The position numbers and the translations under genes were made by a program. This document shows, piece after piece, positions 16,261 to 25,393 of a stretch of 64,000 nucleotides of DNA. The stretch is taken from NCBI RefSeq assembly GCF_900111405.1, contig NZ_FOHJ01000002.1:1-64000 (forward strand), read 5' to 3'. This stretch comes from Salinibacillus kushneri. GTDB lineage: Bacteria > Bacillota > Bacilli > Bacillales > Alkalibacillaceae. Numbering within the stretch: the first letter of the stretch is position 1; every line of letters starts with the position of its first letter. A model generated the notes under the pieces. That model was not told where the DNA came from. It did not search any database and saw only the letters and a list, made by a program, of their open reading frames with translations.

Positions 16261-17763
16261 TCAGGTGAGAACTAATTGGCTATTACTATCATCATGTAAA
16301 ATCGTATATAAATTTTTTAGCATATCTTCATTATTGACCAATATTAAATATATCTTCTTTTTAGCCCGTGTTAATATTTGGAATAACATTTTGGTAGAAT
16401 GGTAGTATGACCTATTTGTACCTCTTAGGCGACCATTTTCATAGAAAAAATGGTGATCAATTATAATGCCTACTTTGTCAAACTCTTGGCCTACAACTTT
16501 ATGGGCATTATCCCTTACATGTGGAATAATTGAGTTATCAAAAGGATCAATAGTGTGAAGACTGTTAGTAAAATTAATAAAATTCCATTCGTCTTCTCTT
16601 AAAATATCAGTGTATTCTTTTGCTATTTGCATATCTTTGAAATATTTTATATGAACAATATCTTTAAAATTATATTTATTATTTGATTCAATTGTATTCA
16701 TATTGAAAAGATATTTAATAAACGTTGCCATTTCTTTATTAGTCCTAACTTTCTCTTTAAGGCTATATTTCACATTACATAAGTCTATAATTTTACTCGA
16801 GATATTTCTATTTATTTCGTTATTGTGAAGACATTGATTACCATCATGAGAAAATATACAAGTAATATTCATTTTTTCTGTGAATTCTAGGAGGTGATTA
16901 AATTTAATAGAATCGATTCTTTGTGATTCATCAATAATTATTAAATCCCAATCCGAACTTATATTGGAACTATAATTTTTTATACCACATATCCTCCAAT
17001 TATATTTATTAATTAATTCGAAATGACCACTGTTTAACACTCCGCAATGAATTATAAGTACCTTTTTACCTCTCAGCCTTTGTTCTTTTGCAATATCATA
17101 GATTAAAAGAGTTTTACCAGTACCAGGGGCCCCTTTAATAGAGATTCGACAGGGTGTATCTAAAAAAGTCTCTATTAATTCTTTTTTTATGTTTTCTTGT
17201 TGTGCAGTTAAAAAATACTCACCATTAATAAATTCTTCTGTTAAATTAAAAGGCGAAACTAAATAATTAGATGGATCAAAATATTCATCTAAATCCTCAC
17301 TGGAATTTACTTTTTGATTGAATAATAAATCTAGTACTGTATCAACCTCTATATCGATCAAGGTATTATTATTTAATTGTACAAATCTATTTTGATCTTC
17401 AATAAAAGTAAATAAGTATGAGGGCTTTTTTAAAGGACTTAAATAATAAGCATTTTTTTGTAGTTGCTTTATTATTTCTTCACTACTTGTGAACTGACTT
17501 TTTAATTCAATATTGATATGATAATTTTCACCAAGTCTTAATAAATCAAATTCTTTACCTATTTGTTTTATCTTATATCCGATGGTGAATTTATCTAAGT
17601 ATTTTACTAACTCATTAATTTCTTTTTCATAAAAATTTCTAATCATGCTTTCTATACACTGAACTTCATAATCTCGAATCTCTATGCCTTTAAATTTCTT
17701 GTAGTCGTTATAAGTCATTGGTTCCAAATTATTCTTAGCATCAATCAATGATATTAAGTTCAT
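16261..17763 (-). CDS. Nuclease-SF1 helicase fusion (DUF2075/NERD-like)
   Basis: 500 aa; ATG after AGGTGG. The N-terminal nuclease-like core (residues about 65-100) reads IGKEFDLLRLGENYHINIEL then KSQ: an E-F-D acidic strand followed by E-L-K, as in NERD/PD-(D/E)XK domains. The helicase follows: Walker A GAPGTGKTLLIYD (about 213-225), Walker B LIIIDESQRI (about 275-284), and a C-terminal motif QILTRAKKKIYLILV typical of DUF2075/UvrD-type ATPases. It converges with the McrC-like gene and is probably an independent single-gene defence or repair nuclease. Closest named families would be DUF2075 or Schlafen-group ATPases; exact family uncertain. Confidence 0.65.
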   Translation of the reverse strand: MNLISLIDAKNNLEPMTYNDYKKFKGIEIRDYEVQCIESMIRNFYEKEINELVKYLDKFTIGYKIKQIGKEFDLLRLGENYHINIELKSQFTSSEEIIKQLQKNAYYLSPLKKPSYLFTFIEDQNRFVQLNNNTLIDIEVDTVLDLLFNQKVNSSEDLDEYFDPSNYLVSPFNLTEEFINGEYFLTAQQENIKKELIETFLDTPCRISIKGAPGTGKTLLIYDIAKEQRLRGKKVLIIHCGVLNSGHFELINKYNWRICGIKNYSSNISSDWDLIIIDESQRIDSIKFNHLLEFTEKMNITCIFSHDGNQCLHNNEINRNISSKIIDLCNVKYSLKEKVRTNKEMATFIKYLFNMNTIESNNKYNFKDIVHIKYFKDMQIAKEYTDILREDEWNFINFTNSLHTIDPFDNSIIPHVRDNAHKVVGQEFDKVGIIIDHHFFYENGRLRGTNRSYYHSTKMLFQILTRAKKKIYLILVNNEDMLKNLYTILHDDSNSQLVLT

Positions 17764-17900
17764 ATTACCACCTACTAGTTATTTATTAATACAAATACAA
17801 TAGATATTGTGTTTTTTAACCTGTGTACATTATATCAAAACATAAAATATTTATCTTACGAACTAAAATAGAGGAAGGATAATTGTAATAGGTAACCATG

Positions 17901-17983
17901 TTGTGACCGCTTGAAACAGGTCACACAGTTATTACTTGATAACATGAAGCCCTTTTTTCTAGTTAAGGACTTCCCTTTTTTAT
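17901..17983 (+). repeat. Left terminal inverted repeat
   Basis: Pairs with 18965-19044. Aligned blocks in order: TTGTGACCGCTTG, ACACAGTT, CTTGATAA, ATGAA, CTTTTTTC, AGTT, GACTTCC, TTTTTTA, with a few substitutions and three small gaps. Confidence 0.8.
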
Positions 17984-18226
17984 GGAAGAATGGGTTTGAT
18001 AGTATTAAGGATAAATGCAACCTCTGTTTGTCTTTTCATTATCGATACTCTCGAAAAATGTATATATAATAATTATTTACATTAACGAAGTAGTGCTTGT
18101 TGAATAATGTGACAGTTTAGTAGCATAAGGTGTATTAATTAAGTGCAACCAATCAATATGATATATGGTAAAATTTATGTATATAGAAAGTATTCTCTAA
18201 ATAAATAAAATAGGGGCGTGAATGAA

Positions 18227-18379
18227 ATGACTGAAGAATGTTTTGTATGCGGAAACACGAATGAAGAAGAGATTGAGTATAAAACGGTATATCTTGACGA
18301 CGGTTTTAGTGGAGAAGTTAAGAAAAAAGTTTGGGCATGCATAGATCAAGAAGAGTGTGGCATGAGAGTGTATGGGTAA
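18227..18379 (+). CDS. Small zinc-ribbon-like protein (50 aa)
   Basis: Too short for automatic gene calls but well formed: ATG 18227 with AGGGGCGTGA upstream, 50 codons, then TAA. It begins MTEECFVCGNTNEEEIEY and ends with DQEECGMRVYG. The CxxC near the start plus Cys at residues 38 and 44 could form a zinc-binding site. It is the left gene of the inverted-repeat cassette, ending about 100 bases before the shared terminator. No family recognised. Confidence 0.6.
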   Translation: MTEECFVCGNTNEEEIEYKTVYLDDGFSGEVKKKVWACIDQEECGMRVYG

Positions 18380-18480
18380 AAGAACTATTTTTATAAACTA
18401 TACAGGAAAAAACTGATCAATCATTATTTGTATTTGGCAATTAAAAAATGTCATAAACGGCAGTATATTTTATGAATATA

Positions 18481-18535
18481 AAAAGAGCCAAAATACGCAA
18501 GTAGTGCATGAAAAATTGCATATTTTAGGCTCTTT
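18481..18535. terminator. Bidirectional terminator inside the cassette
   Basis: AAAGAGCCAAAATACGCAA pairs with TTGCATATTTTAGGCTCTTT, about 18 bp with two mismatches, with A-rich and T-rich flanks. It serves both convergent cassette genes. Confidence 0.85.
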
Positions 18536-18593
18536 AATTTAATTTCATTTAATTCCTTATAGTGTTAAAGCACCCCGTTAGTGAAAGAAGTCA

Positions 18594-18767
18594 TTATAAA
18601 GTGAACAATCTTGGGAAAACAAATATTAAGAATAGCCCAATAGTCGTTAATGTAATGTACTTTTTTCTGTTAGCCCCTTCTCTTAATTCCCAAATTCCAA
18701 TCGTTAACAAATATAATCCTATAATTAGAGATAATAAAAAAACTATATTCATAAAAGCCATAATCAT
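18594..18767 (-). CDS. Small two-helix membrane protein
   Basis: 57 aa from ATG 18767 (a second ATG at 18761 is also possible) after GGGGGGA. Two hydrophobic helices are separated by a charged loop: FMNIVFLLSLIIGLYLLTIG, then ELREGANRKKY, then TLTTIGLFLIFVFPRLF. Topology suggests both ends on the same side of the membrane. It is the right gene of the inverted-repeat cassette, convergent with the zinc-ribbon gene. No family recognised. Confidence 0.55.
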   Translation of the reverse strand: MIMAFMNIVFLLSLIIGLYLLTIGIWELREGANRKKYITLTTIGLFLIFVFPRLFTL

Positions 18768-18964
18768 AAATCCCCCCATCATATTCGTTAAATTTTAACA
18801 TGAAACCATTATCTTTATTCAACTCTTCTGCCTCGTTAGTGCAACAAGCACAATTTCATTAAACTGTATAATTATTAGTCCACATACACTTTTTTGTGAG
18901 CATAGATATTGAAAAAATACACATTGGTTACATTACCGTTAAGACCATCATACACACTTTTTCT

Positions 18965-19044
18965 TAAAAAATGGAAGTCTAAACTGGAAAAAAGTGTTTC
19001 ATTTTATCAAGCAAAAACTGTGTCACTCTTACAAGCGGTCACAA
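18965..19044 (-). repeat. Right terminal inverted repeat
   Basis: Inverted copy of 17901-17983. The outermost 13 bases, CAAGCGGTCACAA on the plus strand, are an exact reverse complement of the left end. Confidence 0.8.
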
Positions 19045-19348
19045 TTCTTTTATAGATATCTATTAACTGATAAAAGTATTGGGAGTCGTTGATATTTATA
19101 TAGACATGAATGTAAAAGGTTTTATTTATGATAATTAACATGTTCACCTATACATTGAAAAAAACTTCAATAAATGATTTGAAATCTATTATTATATAAA
19201 CCTCTCATATTGCTTGCTTCTATACAGTTAATTATCCAGAACCTCAAACTGTAATGATACACCAATATTTTAAGGGAGTTTTGTCATAAAAGCAGTAATT
19301 AGGACTTTAATGTTTAAATTAATAGATGTCGAAAGGAGGAGATTTTTA

Positions 19349-19723
19349 ATGGTTAAAATGAGTGTTGAAAATTTAATAAAGATAAATCTGCTATATAATG
19401 ATGCAACCGTACTACAAATTCATAAGTATAATGATTTCGTTGTAATATCATTCTTTGACGCTTTAGGAGAAGTTGATTCAACCGTACTTACCCAAAGGGA
19501 GTATGAACTCCTACGTATGAATTTCTATGCAAAAACACTAGATGAGATCATTGATTTGGCACTAGATGGTGATCAAGATATGAAAGTTACAATCACACCA
19601 TCGATACAAAATTTCCCTGTATTTATTGAGTTTAATCACTGTGAATTTTTTTGTGATTTGCAGGAATACAGATATATCTTAAAACAGATAAATAAAAATC
19701 ATAATGATGTGACTTGCACTTAA
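19349..19723 (+). CDS. Hypothetical protein (124 aa)
   Basis: ATG 19349 is chosen for the excellent AAAGGAGGAGA site 6 bases upstream; an earlier in-frame ATG at 19310 lacks one. The protein is acidic and mixed alpha/beta (NDFVVISFFDALGEVD, then REYELLRMNF). No motif is recognised. It lies between the inverted-repeat cassette and the first of two paralogous genes. About 300 bases before it (19045-19348) contain no other gene. Confidence 0.6.
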   Translation: MVKMSVENLIKINLLYNDATVLQIHKYNDFVVISFFDALGEVDSTVLTQREYELLRMNFYAKTLDEIIDLALDGDQDMKVTITPSIQNFPVFIEFNHCEFFCDLQEYRYILKQINKNHNDVTCT

Positions 19724-19985
19724 TACCTTAAACAAGTGTTTTAGAAGAAAAAATATTATAACAACAAGAATAGAGGGGCCGTGTTAAAGCCATGTCTCCT
19801 TACACTATTTATCTGGTTCTATGTGGCTTTATAATAACTAAAAATCAGGCTTAAATTGCCCTTTAAATCCTCTTTAGGCTATTAGATAATATATAACTAT
19901 ATGTCTTTCAGTTACAGGTATCTAATACTTCATCTGGAATAGTCGGATGGAATAAAATTTACTAATGTCAATGGAGGAGAGACAT

Positions 19986-20351
19986 ATGAAAAATATGAAC
20001 AACTCTAGAAAATTTAAGGAATATGATATTGTTGAATTTCGCCACAATGATATTCTGTTTATGATTACCCGTTTTAGGAGGATTAATTGGAGAGAGTACA
20101 ACGGCTTTGCTCAGTATCAGTATTTTGTGTACATTTTAGATAATACGTTTAAAGTTATTAGTGAAGAAAATGGCCAAGAAGATGTATTTAACATAATGGT
20201 TTATAATAATGTGTATCCAACTTTTGAAGATTTAACATCAAACATAGGTGCAATATTGAGTGAGTATATCTTAGAAGATGAAGTTGCATTTGAATGTTTA
20301 AAACGAATTGAACATTTACATCCAATTTATAAGAATAGAAACAAGGAATAA
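19986..20351 (+). CDS. Hypothetical protein, paralogue of 26044-26388
   Basis: 121 aa from ATG 19986 (GGAGGAGA at 19973-19980). The core block (YDIVEFRHNDILFMITRFRR, then INWREYNGFAQYQYF) is matched closely by the protein at 26044-26388 (NEIVEF..GDYMLMIARFRR, INW, AQYQYF). The C-termini also agree (LxPIY.N..KE). Both genes end in a terminator overlapping the stop. No known family. The pair flanks the Gabija-like operon, about 6 kb apart. Confidence 0.7.
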   Translation: MKNMNNSRKFKEYDIVEFRHNDILFMITRFRRINWREYNGFAQYQYFVYILDNTFKVISEENGQEDVFNIMVYNNVYPTFEDLTSNIGAILSEYILEDEVAFECLKRIEHLHPIYKNRNKE

Positions 20352-20373
20352 CCCCCTTGTTTCTATTCTTTCT
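20332..20373 (+). terminator. Terminator overlapping the stop codon
   Basis: AGAATAGAAACAAGG pairs perfectly with CCTTGTTTCTATTCT (15 bp), then TTCTTTT. The left arm contains the last codons of the gene. Confidence 0.92.
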
Positions 20374-20474
20374 TTTATTGATAGATAGAAGACTTACCTT
20401 AATATATGCTTCTTTTTAGGCTTTAGAAAGTGATTAATAAATAACACATTATAAGTATAAGTAAACATAATTTT

Positions 20475-20502
20475 AAAAAATTACATACAATGTACTTATT
20501 TA
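20475..20502 (+). repeat. 28-nt direct repeat, left copy
   Basis: AAAAAATTACA then TACAATGTACTTATTTA, matched by 28243-28270 with two differences (TA versus CC). The two copies bracket the Gabija-like block. The surrounding gap 20374-20720 shows nothing else. Confidence 0.6.
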
Positions 20503-20720
20503 ATAGTGTTCAAGTTTCTGCATGATATAAATTGAATATGTAAGCATCATCTTAAAATAGGGAATCAATTACCGCTCGTTATATAATGGCTTAATTATCT
20601 TCTATAGTAGCCTGAATTATCCAAAAGACTTACTAATAGACTCGTTAGTATAGATAGTCTTCTGTATCTAATTTGCCATAATGTTGAACAAAATACATAT
20701 GTCATTTTTATAACTTCTCC

Positions 20721-20757
20721 TTATTAAAAGTGCCAGTTACCTACTATAATATGGTAA
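20721..20757 (+). promoter_or_regulatory. Predicted promoter of the Gabija-like operon
   Basis: TTATTA (20721-20726) and TATAAT (20745-20750) are separated by 18 bases, with GTTACC and GGTAA half-sites either side of the -10 box as a possible operator. The start codon of the first gene is about 50 bases downstream. Confidence 0.5.
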
Positions 20758-20798
20758 TCTATGAATAACAAAAAAATTTATAGGGGTGTTAAAATACT

Positions 20799-21788
20799 AT
20801 GGATTATAGAAATAAATTACTAGAGTTTTATAAAGATACAGACTATCAAAGTTTAAGGCAATCAGTTCCTAGACCGAGGGAATGGCATCTACCAATGTTA
20901 ATACACGATAATTTTAATGACGAAATTGACTATTTCATTTCACATAAACAAGGATCAAAAATTCATATTTCTTTAGACTACAATGATATGGAGGATTTAA
21001 GGCCAACACTTTTACATGAATCTATTTTTTCTTTTTATAAAGCATTTTATAATTATTTGGCTGCAAAAAACTTATATGGTAGTGGGGCAGTCCATTGGAT
21101 AAATGTAACCGCATACTATGCTAAACTATTTTTAGCAAGAGCAATCAATACATTGTGTGGAAAAAGATCATATGTAGTCAATTCAGAAAACTATTTTTTT
21201 GTGAAGAATATATACAATGTTTTAAATCCGAACAAAGATGTTTCAGAAAAAAGTTCTTATAGTTTAACGTTAGATTTTGACATTAAAAGTGATAAAGGTA
21301 GTTTAGTTTTTCATAAAGAAAGGGTGAATTCACATAAAGAAATCTGGGTTAATTATACCTCATTAAATCATGAGGAATTAGAATTAACAAAAATGACAGA
21401 TGAAAAATTCTATGACAATAATCCAATGCATTTATCAAAGGAACGTAACGATGAAAATTATACATTTGAGGGATTTAGCCAAGTTGATTTTAATTTAGAT
21501 ATAGGCAATTTTGAGCAGTACTTTGAAAGAGATATTGTGAAAAATGAAGAGGAACTTGTGTACGATGATAAGTTAGGCATTGTTTTTGGTGTAATTACTG
21601 AGTTATACCATCTGTACAAAGACTTATCAATTAATAGGTTACCTATAGAAATAAAAAAGTTGGAATATATGATTTCATACATGATAAAAAATGATCCATT
21701 AAAAAATAAACTTTTAGATCTCTGTGAAGAAGATTTACCTTCTAATAATAAATATATTACAGAAATGAATTGGTTTTACTCAAATTAG
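20799..21788 (+). CDS. Unknown 329-aa protein, first gene of the extended Gabija-like operon
   Basis: ATG after AGGGGTGTT. The central part (residues about 75-125: LLHESIFSFYKAFYNYLAAK...VHWINVTAYYAKLFLARAINTL) is a run of amphipathic helices reminiscent of HEPN/YaaC-type proteins, with aromatic pairs typical of that fold, though no R-x4-H nuclease motif is visible. The C-terminal half is acidic. The gene ends 38 bases before the OLD nuclease start, clearly in one operon with it. It could be a toxin, sensor or accessory subunit. The family is not recognised and the HEPN-like fold is inference only. Confidence 0.6.
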   Translation: MDYRNKLLEFYKDTDYQSLRQSVPRPREWHLPMLIHDNFNDEIDYFISHKQGSKIHISLDYNDMEDLRPTLLHESIFSFYKAFYNYLAAKNLYGSGAVHWINVTAYYAKLFLARAINTLCGKRSYVVNSENYFFVKNIYNVLNPNKDVSEKSSYSLTLDFDIKSDKGSLVFHKERVNSHKEIWVNYTSLNHEELELTKMTDEKFYDNNPMHLSKERNDENYTFEGFSQVDFNLDIGNFEQYFERDIVKNEEELVYDDKLGIVFGVITELYHLYKDLSINRLPIEIKKLEYMISYMIKNDPLKNKLLDLCEEDLPSNNKYITEMNWFYSN

Positions 21789-21825
21789 ACCATTTATCTA
21801 CCTTAGTAAAGGTTTGGAGGTTATT

Positions 21826-23676
21826 ATGCATATTTCAAAAATTTCCATAAAGAATTATCGCAATTTTGGTAATAAGGGTTTTGAAATGAAACTCAAAAAA
21901 TTTACCGCAATAATAGGTGAGAACAATATTGGAAAAACTAATCTTTTAGAATCTATTGGACTGATTTTAAGCCAAGACATTACTATGTTTAGAAAACGTA
22001 TGTTACAAATAGAAGATATTAATTATAGTACAAGATTAAAATTTAAAAATGATATATTAGATCAGTCCATCCCGATTAGTGATATTCATTTCCCAGAAGT
22101 AATAATACAATTAACATTTGAGGGAATGGATAATAAACAATTATCTGTAGTTGGTGATTGGTTTTCAACTAGAACAATGGAAAAGGCTAAACTAACATAT
22201 GTATTTAAACCTACTATCAACTTTGATAGAGAGGGATGGATAACAAAACAACGCGAAAAAATTAACCTGATAATGAACGAAAGAAAGGATATTAAACAGG
22301 AAGACCTATTGGATTATATAGAATTCCCAATTAAGAGTTATCATTACTTTATATACGGAGGGAATGATCGCACAAACCGTGTTGATCCCTATCTTATAAG
22401 TATGTTGAAGTTAGAACTTTTAGATGCTCTACGTGATGCTAAACGCGAATTAATTGCTAATGGAGATTACAAGTTACTTTATCGAATTCTAAGTCAAGGA
22501 GAAGAGAATTCATATGAGGATATAAAGGCAGTACTAGGTAATTTAGATGAAAAGATTAAAGGTAACAAGCAACTTAAGAATATTAGAGATACAATAATTG
22601 ACCAATTAAATAAAATTTCCTTACAAGGAACAGGTGAAAATAATATTGACTTTTACTTCTCAACACTTGAAACTGGGGATATTTTAAGGAAACTAAGTTT
22701 GATTTACGGACAAGACCCAATAACAATTGATAGGAATGGACTTGGAAGAAACAATTTGTTATACATTTCTTTATTATTGTCTCGCTTAGCACCAGAAGAG
22801 AATATTGAAACTTGTTTTAGAATTGTTGGAATTGAGGAACCCGAGGCACATCTGCATCCTCACTTACAAAAGCATCTTGCGAACAATATAGAACAGATAA
22901 ATGATAAAAGAGATGACTTGCAGATTATCATAACGTCACATTCAACCCATATTACAAGTTCACTCAATTTGGATAACACGGCTGTTTTATACAAGGATGG
23001 ATTGGAGATAAAAAAACATTACATAACCGATGGATTTGAAGAAAATAAGAAGGATAAAGAACACAGACGCTATCTTGATAAGTATTTAGATGCTACCAAT
23101 TCAAGCATGTTTTATTCTCGTAAAATAATATTAGTAGAAGGTATTGCGGAACAAATTTTAGTACCCTCATTATTTAATTTATTATTTAATAGAACAATTG
23201 ATAGCATCGGCTGTAATATAATAAACGTCAACGGAGTTGCATTTAAGCACTTCTTGGAAATTATAAAAAATGGGTATTTTATTAAATGTGCTGTATTAAC
23301 TGATGGTGATGTTGGCAAAAAAACGGAAAATAGAGCAGTTAACTTAAAGAATGATTATGAAAAAAACTATTCTACGATAAAAGTTTCTGTTAACAAGGAA
23401 ACTTTTGAAAAAGAAATTATTGACGCAAATAAAAGTGGTCTAGGAAAGGAAATATTACTTAAGGCACTTAAAAAAACAAGGCCAAATAAAGGGCTAGAAT
23501 ATGAGAAGGAATGTAGAAATAGTAAAATTGAAACCGACACTTTCTTTTCTATGGTAGAAGACTATAAATCGGAATTTGCTTTTAATTTGAGTGAAGAAAT
23601 TAATGGAACCAAAAAAGACGTATTCCAAGTACCAAAATACATCAAGGAAGCATTTGATTTTTTAGTGGTGGATTAG
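21826..23676 (+). CDS. gajA: OLD-family ATP-dependent endonuclease, GajA-like
   Basis: 616 aa. I chose ATG 21826 since TTTGGAGG lies 5 bases before it. The N-terminal ABC-type ATPase has Walker A IIGENNIGKTNLLESIG (residues about 26-42), a signature-like GLGRNNLLYISLLLSRL (about 305-321), Walker B VGIEEPEAHLHPHLQ (about 334-348) and the His switch ITSHSTHITSS. The C-terminal TOPRIM nuclease has KIILVEGIAEQILVPSL with its Glu and AVLTDGDVGKK with D-x-D. In Gabija, GajA is the DNA-nicking nuclease restrained by nucleotides and works with GajB. The helicase gene follows within 60 bases, so a class 2 OLD/Gabija assignment is well supported. Confidence 0.88.
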   Translation: MHISKISIKNYRNFGNKGFEMKLKKFTAIIGENNIGKTNLLESIGLILSQDITMFRKRMLQIEDINYSTRLKFKNDILDQSIPISDIHFPEVIIQLTFEGMDNKQLSVVGDWFSTRTMEKAKLTYVFKPTINFDREGWITKQREKINLIMNERKDIKQEDLLDYIEFPIKSYHYFIYGGNDRTNRVDPYLISMLKLELLDALRDAKRELIANGDYKLLYRILSQGEENSYEDIKAVLGNLDEKIKGNKQLKNIRDTIIDQLNKISLQGTGENNIDFYFSTLETGDILRKLSLIYGQDPITIDRNGLGRNNLLYISLLLSRLAPEENIETCFRIVGIEEPEAHLHPHLQKHLANNIEQINDKRDDLQIIITSHSTHITSSLNLDNTAVLYKDGLEIKKHYITDGFEENKKDKEHRRYLDKYLDATNSSMFYSRKIILVEGIAEQILVPSLFNLLFNRTIDSIGCNIINVNGVAFKHFLEIIKNGYFIKCAVLTDGDVGKKTENRAVNLKNDYEKNYSTIKVSVNKETFEKEIIDANKSGLGKEILLKALKKTRPNKGLEYEKECRNSKIETDTFFSMVEDYKSEFAFNLSEEINGTKKDVFQVPKYIKEAFDFLVVD

Positions 23677-23735
23677 GTAATTACTTTTTTGCCTCTAGTT
23701 CATAATAGAATTATATTGAATAAGGAGCAATTTAA

Positions 23736-25289
23736 ATGGCCAAAAAATTAAAGCCCACCTTGGTTCTTGCAGGACCGGGTGCTGGAAAAACTCATCATAT
23801 TATAAATAGAGTCATTGAAAAAATACCGTTATTAAGTAAAGAGAAATACCTTGCTATAATTACATATACAAATACGGCTACTCTTGAGATCAAGGAGCGG
23901 CTCTCTAAAGAAATAGAAGTACCACCAAATGTTTTCGTTGGCACAATTCATAGTTTTTTAATTCGATTTTTTCTTAAGCCATTTGGAAAATTACATGGTT
24001 ATTTACCAGAAGAAGTAATATATAAGGAGATTGAGATAACTGCAGAAGATAAAATTGAAGAAAATAGAATTAAAAGTAATATAGTTCGTAAGGGGATAGT
24101 ACCTTACGATAAAATAGTTTCATTTTCTAATAACTTAATTGAGGATAAAGAGATAAGAAAATTGATTTCTAATAGAATCCAATTTTTATTTGTAGATGAA
24201 TTTCAAGATGCTGACTCTGGACAGTATAGGATTTTTGAACAGATGAGAATTGCTGGTTTAACAGAGATGTATTTTGTAGGAGACCCAGAGCAAAGTATAA
24301 TGTCATTTCAAAACAAAGGACGTAAAATACCTACAATGGATAAGAGAGCAATCTCTAAGGCAATAAATAGTAGTATGATAAATACCGAGTATCTAGATGG
24401 AAACCATCGCTCAAGTAAGACAATCATAGACTTTATAAATAATTTTCATTCTTCTATTGTTCAAGAACACTCTAATGCTAACAATAAAACTCTTAACAAA
24501 GTAACTTTCATTACAGAGGCTAATGATTTACGAGAAATTATTGAACAGTTCAACTTTCTATGTAATAGTAGCCAATATTGTGAAAAACGTCCTAAACGTA
24601 GATTCTTTATAGCATATGAGGGAGATGCTTATAAAGAAGTCGAAAATGAGTTTGGTTTAAATCGGAAAGAACAGAAGAATTCCGCTCATTTAAACTATAT
24701 ACAAGAGAGTTCAAAGTTTATATGTGAGATTCTAAATAAGGGGAAGAATACAATTATTAATGAAATGGAAATAGATAACCTTACATATAGACAACTTTGT
24801 ATAAAGACCATTAATAGTATAAGAGAAAATCCATTTATGAATAGTGATAAACTAATAAATATTATTAAGTTTCTTTTTAAATTTGACCCCTATAAGACTG
24901 TCCACACTAAGATAGAGCATAATCCCAAAACACTCGCAGAAGATTTTATTCAAAAGATTAACTTTGAAATGAACTACATTAATAATGATGATAGTGAGGA
25001 TTATTGTCTTACTATTCATAAAGCAAAGGGGCAAGAGGCTGATGCTGTTTTAATGGTAGCAAAAACCCGAAATGAATTAAAGAAATGGTTGGAGCAGGAT
25101 AAGGATAAAAGGAAGATGGACAAAAAAGATACTTGTAGAATAGGCTACGTTGGATTTAGTAGAGCAAAAGAATTTCTATGTATCGCTTGTCTTGAAGGAA
25201 TAAATGATACTTTGAAAAAACAATTAGATGACCTTAATGTTGAATTGGTATCAGTAACACAAAGTAAAACAGTAGGCACTGGACAGTAA
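23736..25289 (+). CDS. gajB: UvrD-like helicase, GajB-like
   Basis: 517 aa; ATG after AAGGAGCA. Superfamily 1A helicase: Walker A LAGPGAGKTHHIINRV (residues about 10-25), motif Ia TYTNTATLEIKERL, motif II LFVDEFQDADSGQYR (about 150), motif III FVGDPEQSIMSF, motif V LTIHKAKGQEADAV (about 420) and VI RIGYVGFSRAKEFL. It is the partner of the OLD nuclease in Gabija, where GajB senses DNA ends or nucleotides and activates GajA. Length (about 500 aa) fits GajB and is too short for a housekeeping UvrD/PcrA. Confidence 0.88.
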   Translation: MAKKLKPTLVLAGPGAGKTHHIINRVIEKIPLLSKEKYLAIITYTNTATLEIKERLSKEIEVPPNVFVGTIHSFLIRFFLKPFGKLHGYLPEEVIYKEIEITAEDKIEENRIKSNIVRKGIVPYDKIVSFSNNLIEDKEIRKLISNRIQFLFVDEFQDADSGQYRIFEQMRIAGLTEMYFVGDPEQSIMSFQNKGRKIPTMDKRAISKAINSSMINTEYLDGNHRSSKTIIDFINNFHSSIVQEHSNANNKTLNKVTFITEANDLREIIEQFNFLCNSSQYCEKRPKRRFFIAYEGDAYKEVENEFGLNRKEQKNSAHLNYIQESSKFICEILNKGKNTIINEMEIDNLTYRQLCIKTINSIRENPFMNSDKLINIIKFLFKFDPYKTVHTKIEHNPKTLAEDFIQKINFEMNYINNDDSEDYCLTIHKAKGQEADAVLMVAKTRNELKKWLEQDKDKRKMDKKDTCRIGYVGFSRAKEFLCIACLEGINDTLKKQLDDLNVELVSVTQSKTVGTGQ

Positions 25290-25393
25290 GTCTCATATTT
25301 TGGTACAAGTAAGGAATTAAAAGGGTATAACTTTTGTTATTAAGAAAATTAGTCTTGTATGGCTAATAATTATTATATTGAGGTGATTTTCAA

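Larger units (their letters stand above)
17901..19044. mobile_element. 1.14-kb cassette with long terminal inverted repeats and no transposase
   Basis: The two ends are imperfect inverted copies about 80 bp long, starting identically with TTGTGACCGCTTG reading inward. Inside are two small convergent genes (18227-18379 and 18594-18767) separated by a bidirectional terminator. No transposase or recombinase is encoded. I see no target-site duplication immediately outside (CCATG versus TTCTT). This suggests a non-autonomous, cargo-carrying transposable unit mobilised in trans, or the relic of one. It sits exactly between the nuclease-helicase gene and the next small gene, interrupting neither. 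Confidence 0.6.

Noticed and set aside
18562-18798. 78-aa plus-strand frame
   Set aside because: It is antisense to the small membrane protein gene, which has a good ribosome binding site and membrane-like composition.
17896-19049. Target-site duplication around the inverted-repeat cassette
   Set aside because: Flanks CCATG and TTCTT do not match at 2-9 bases, so no duplication can be claimed.
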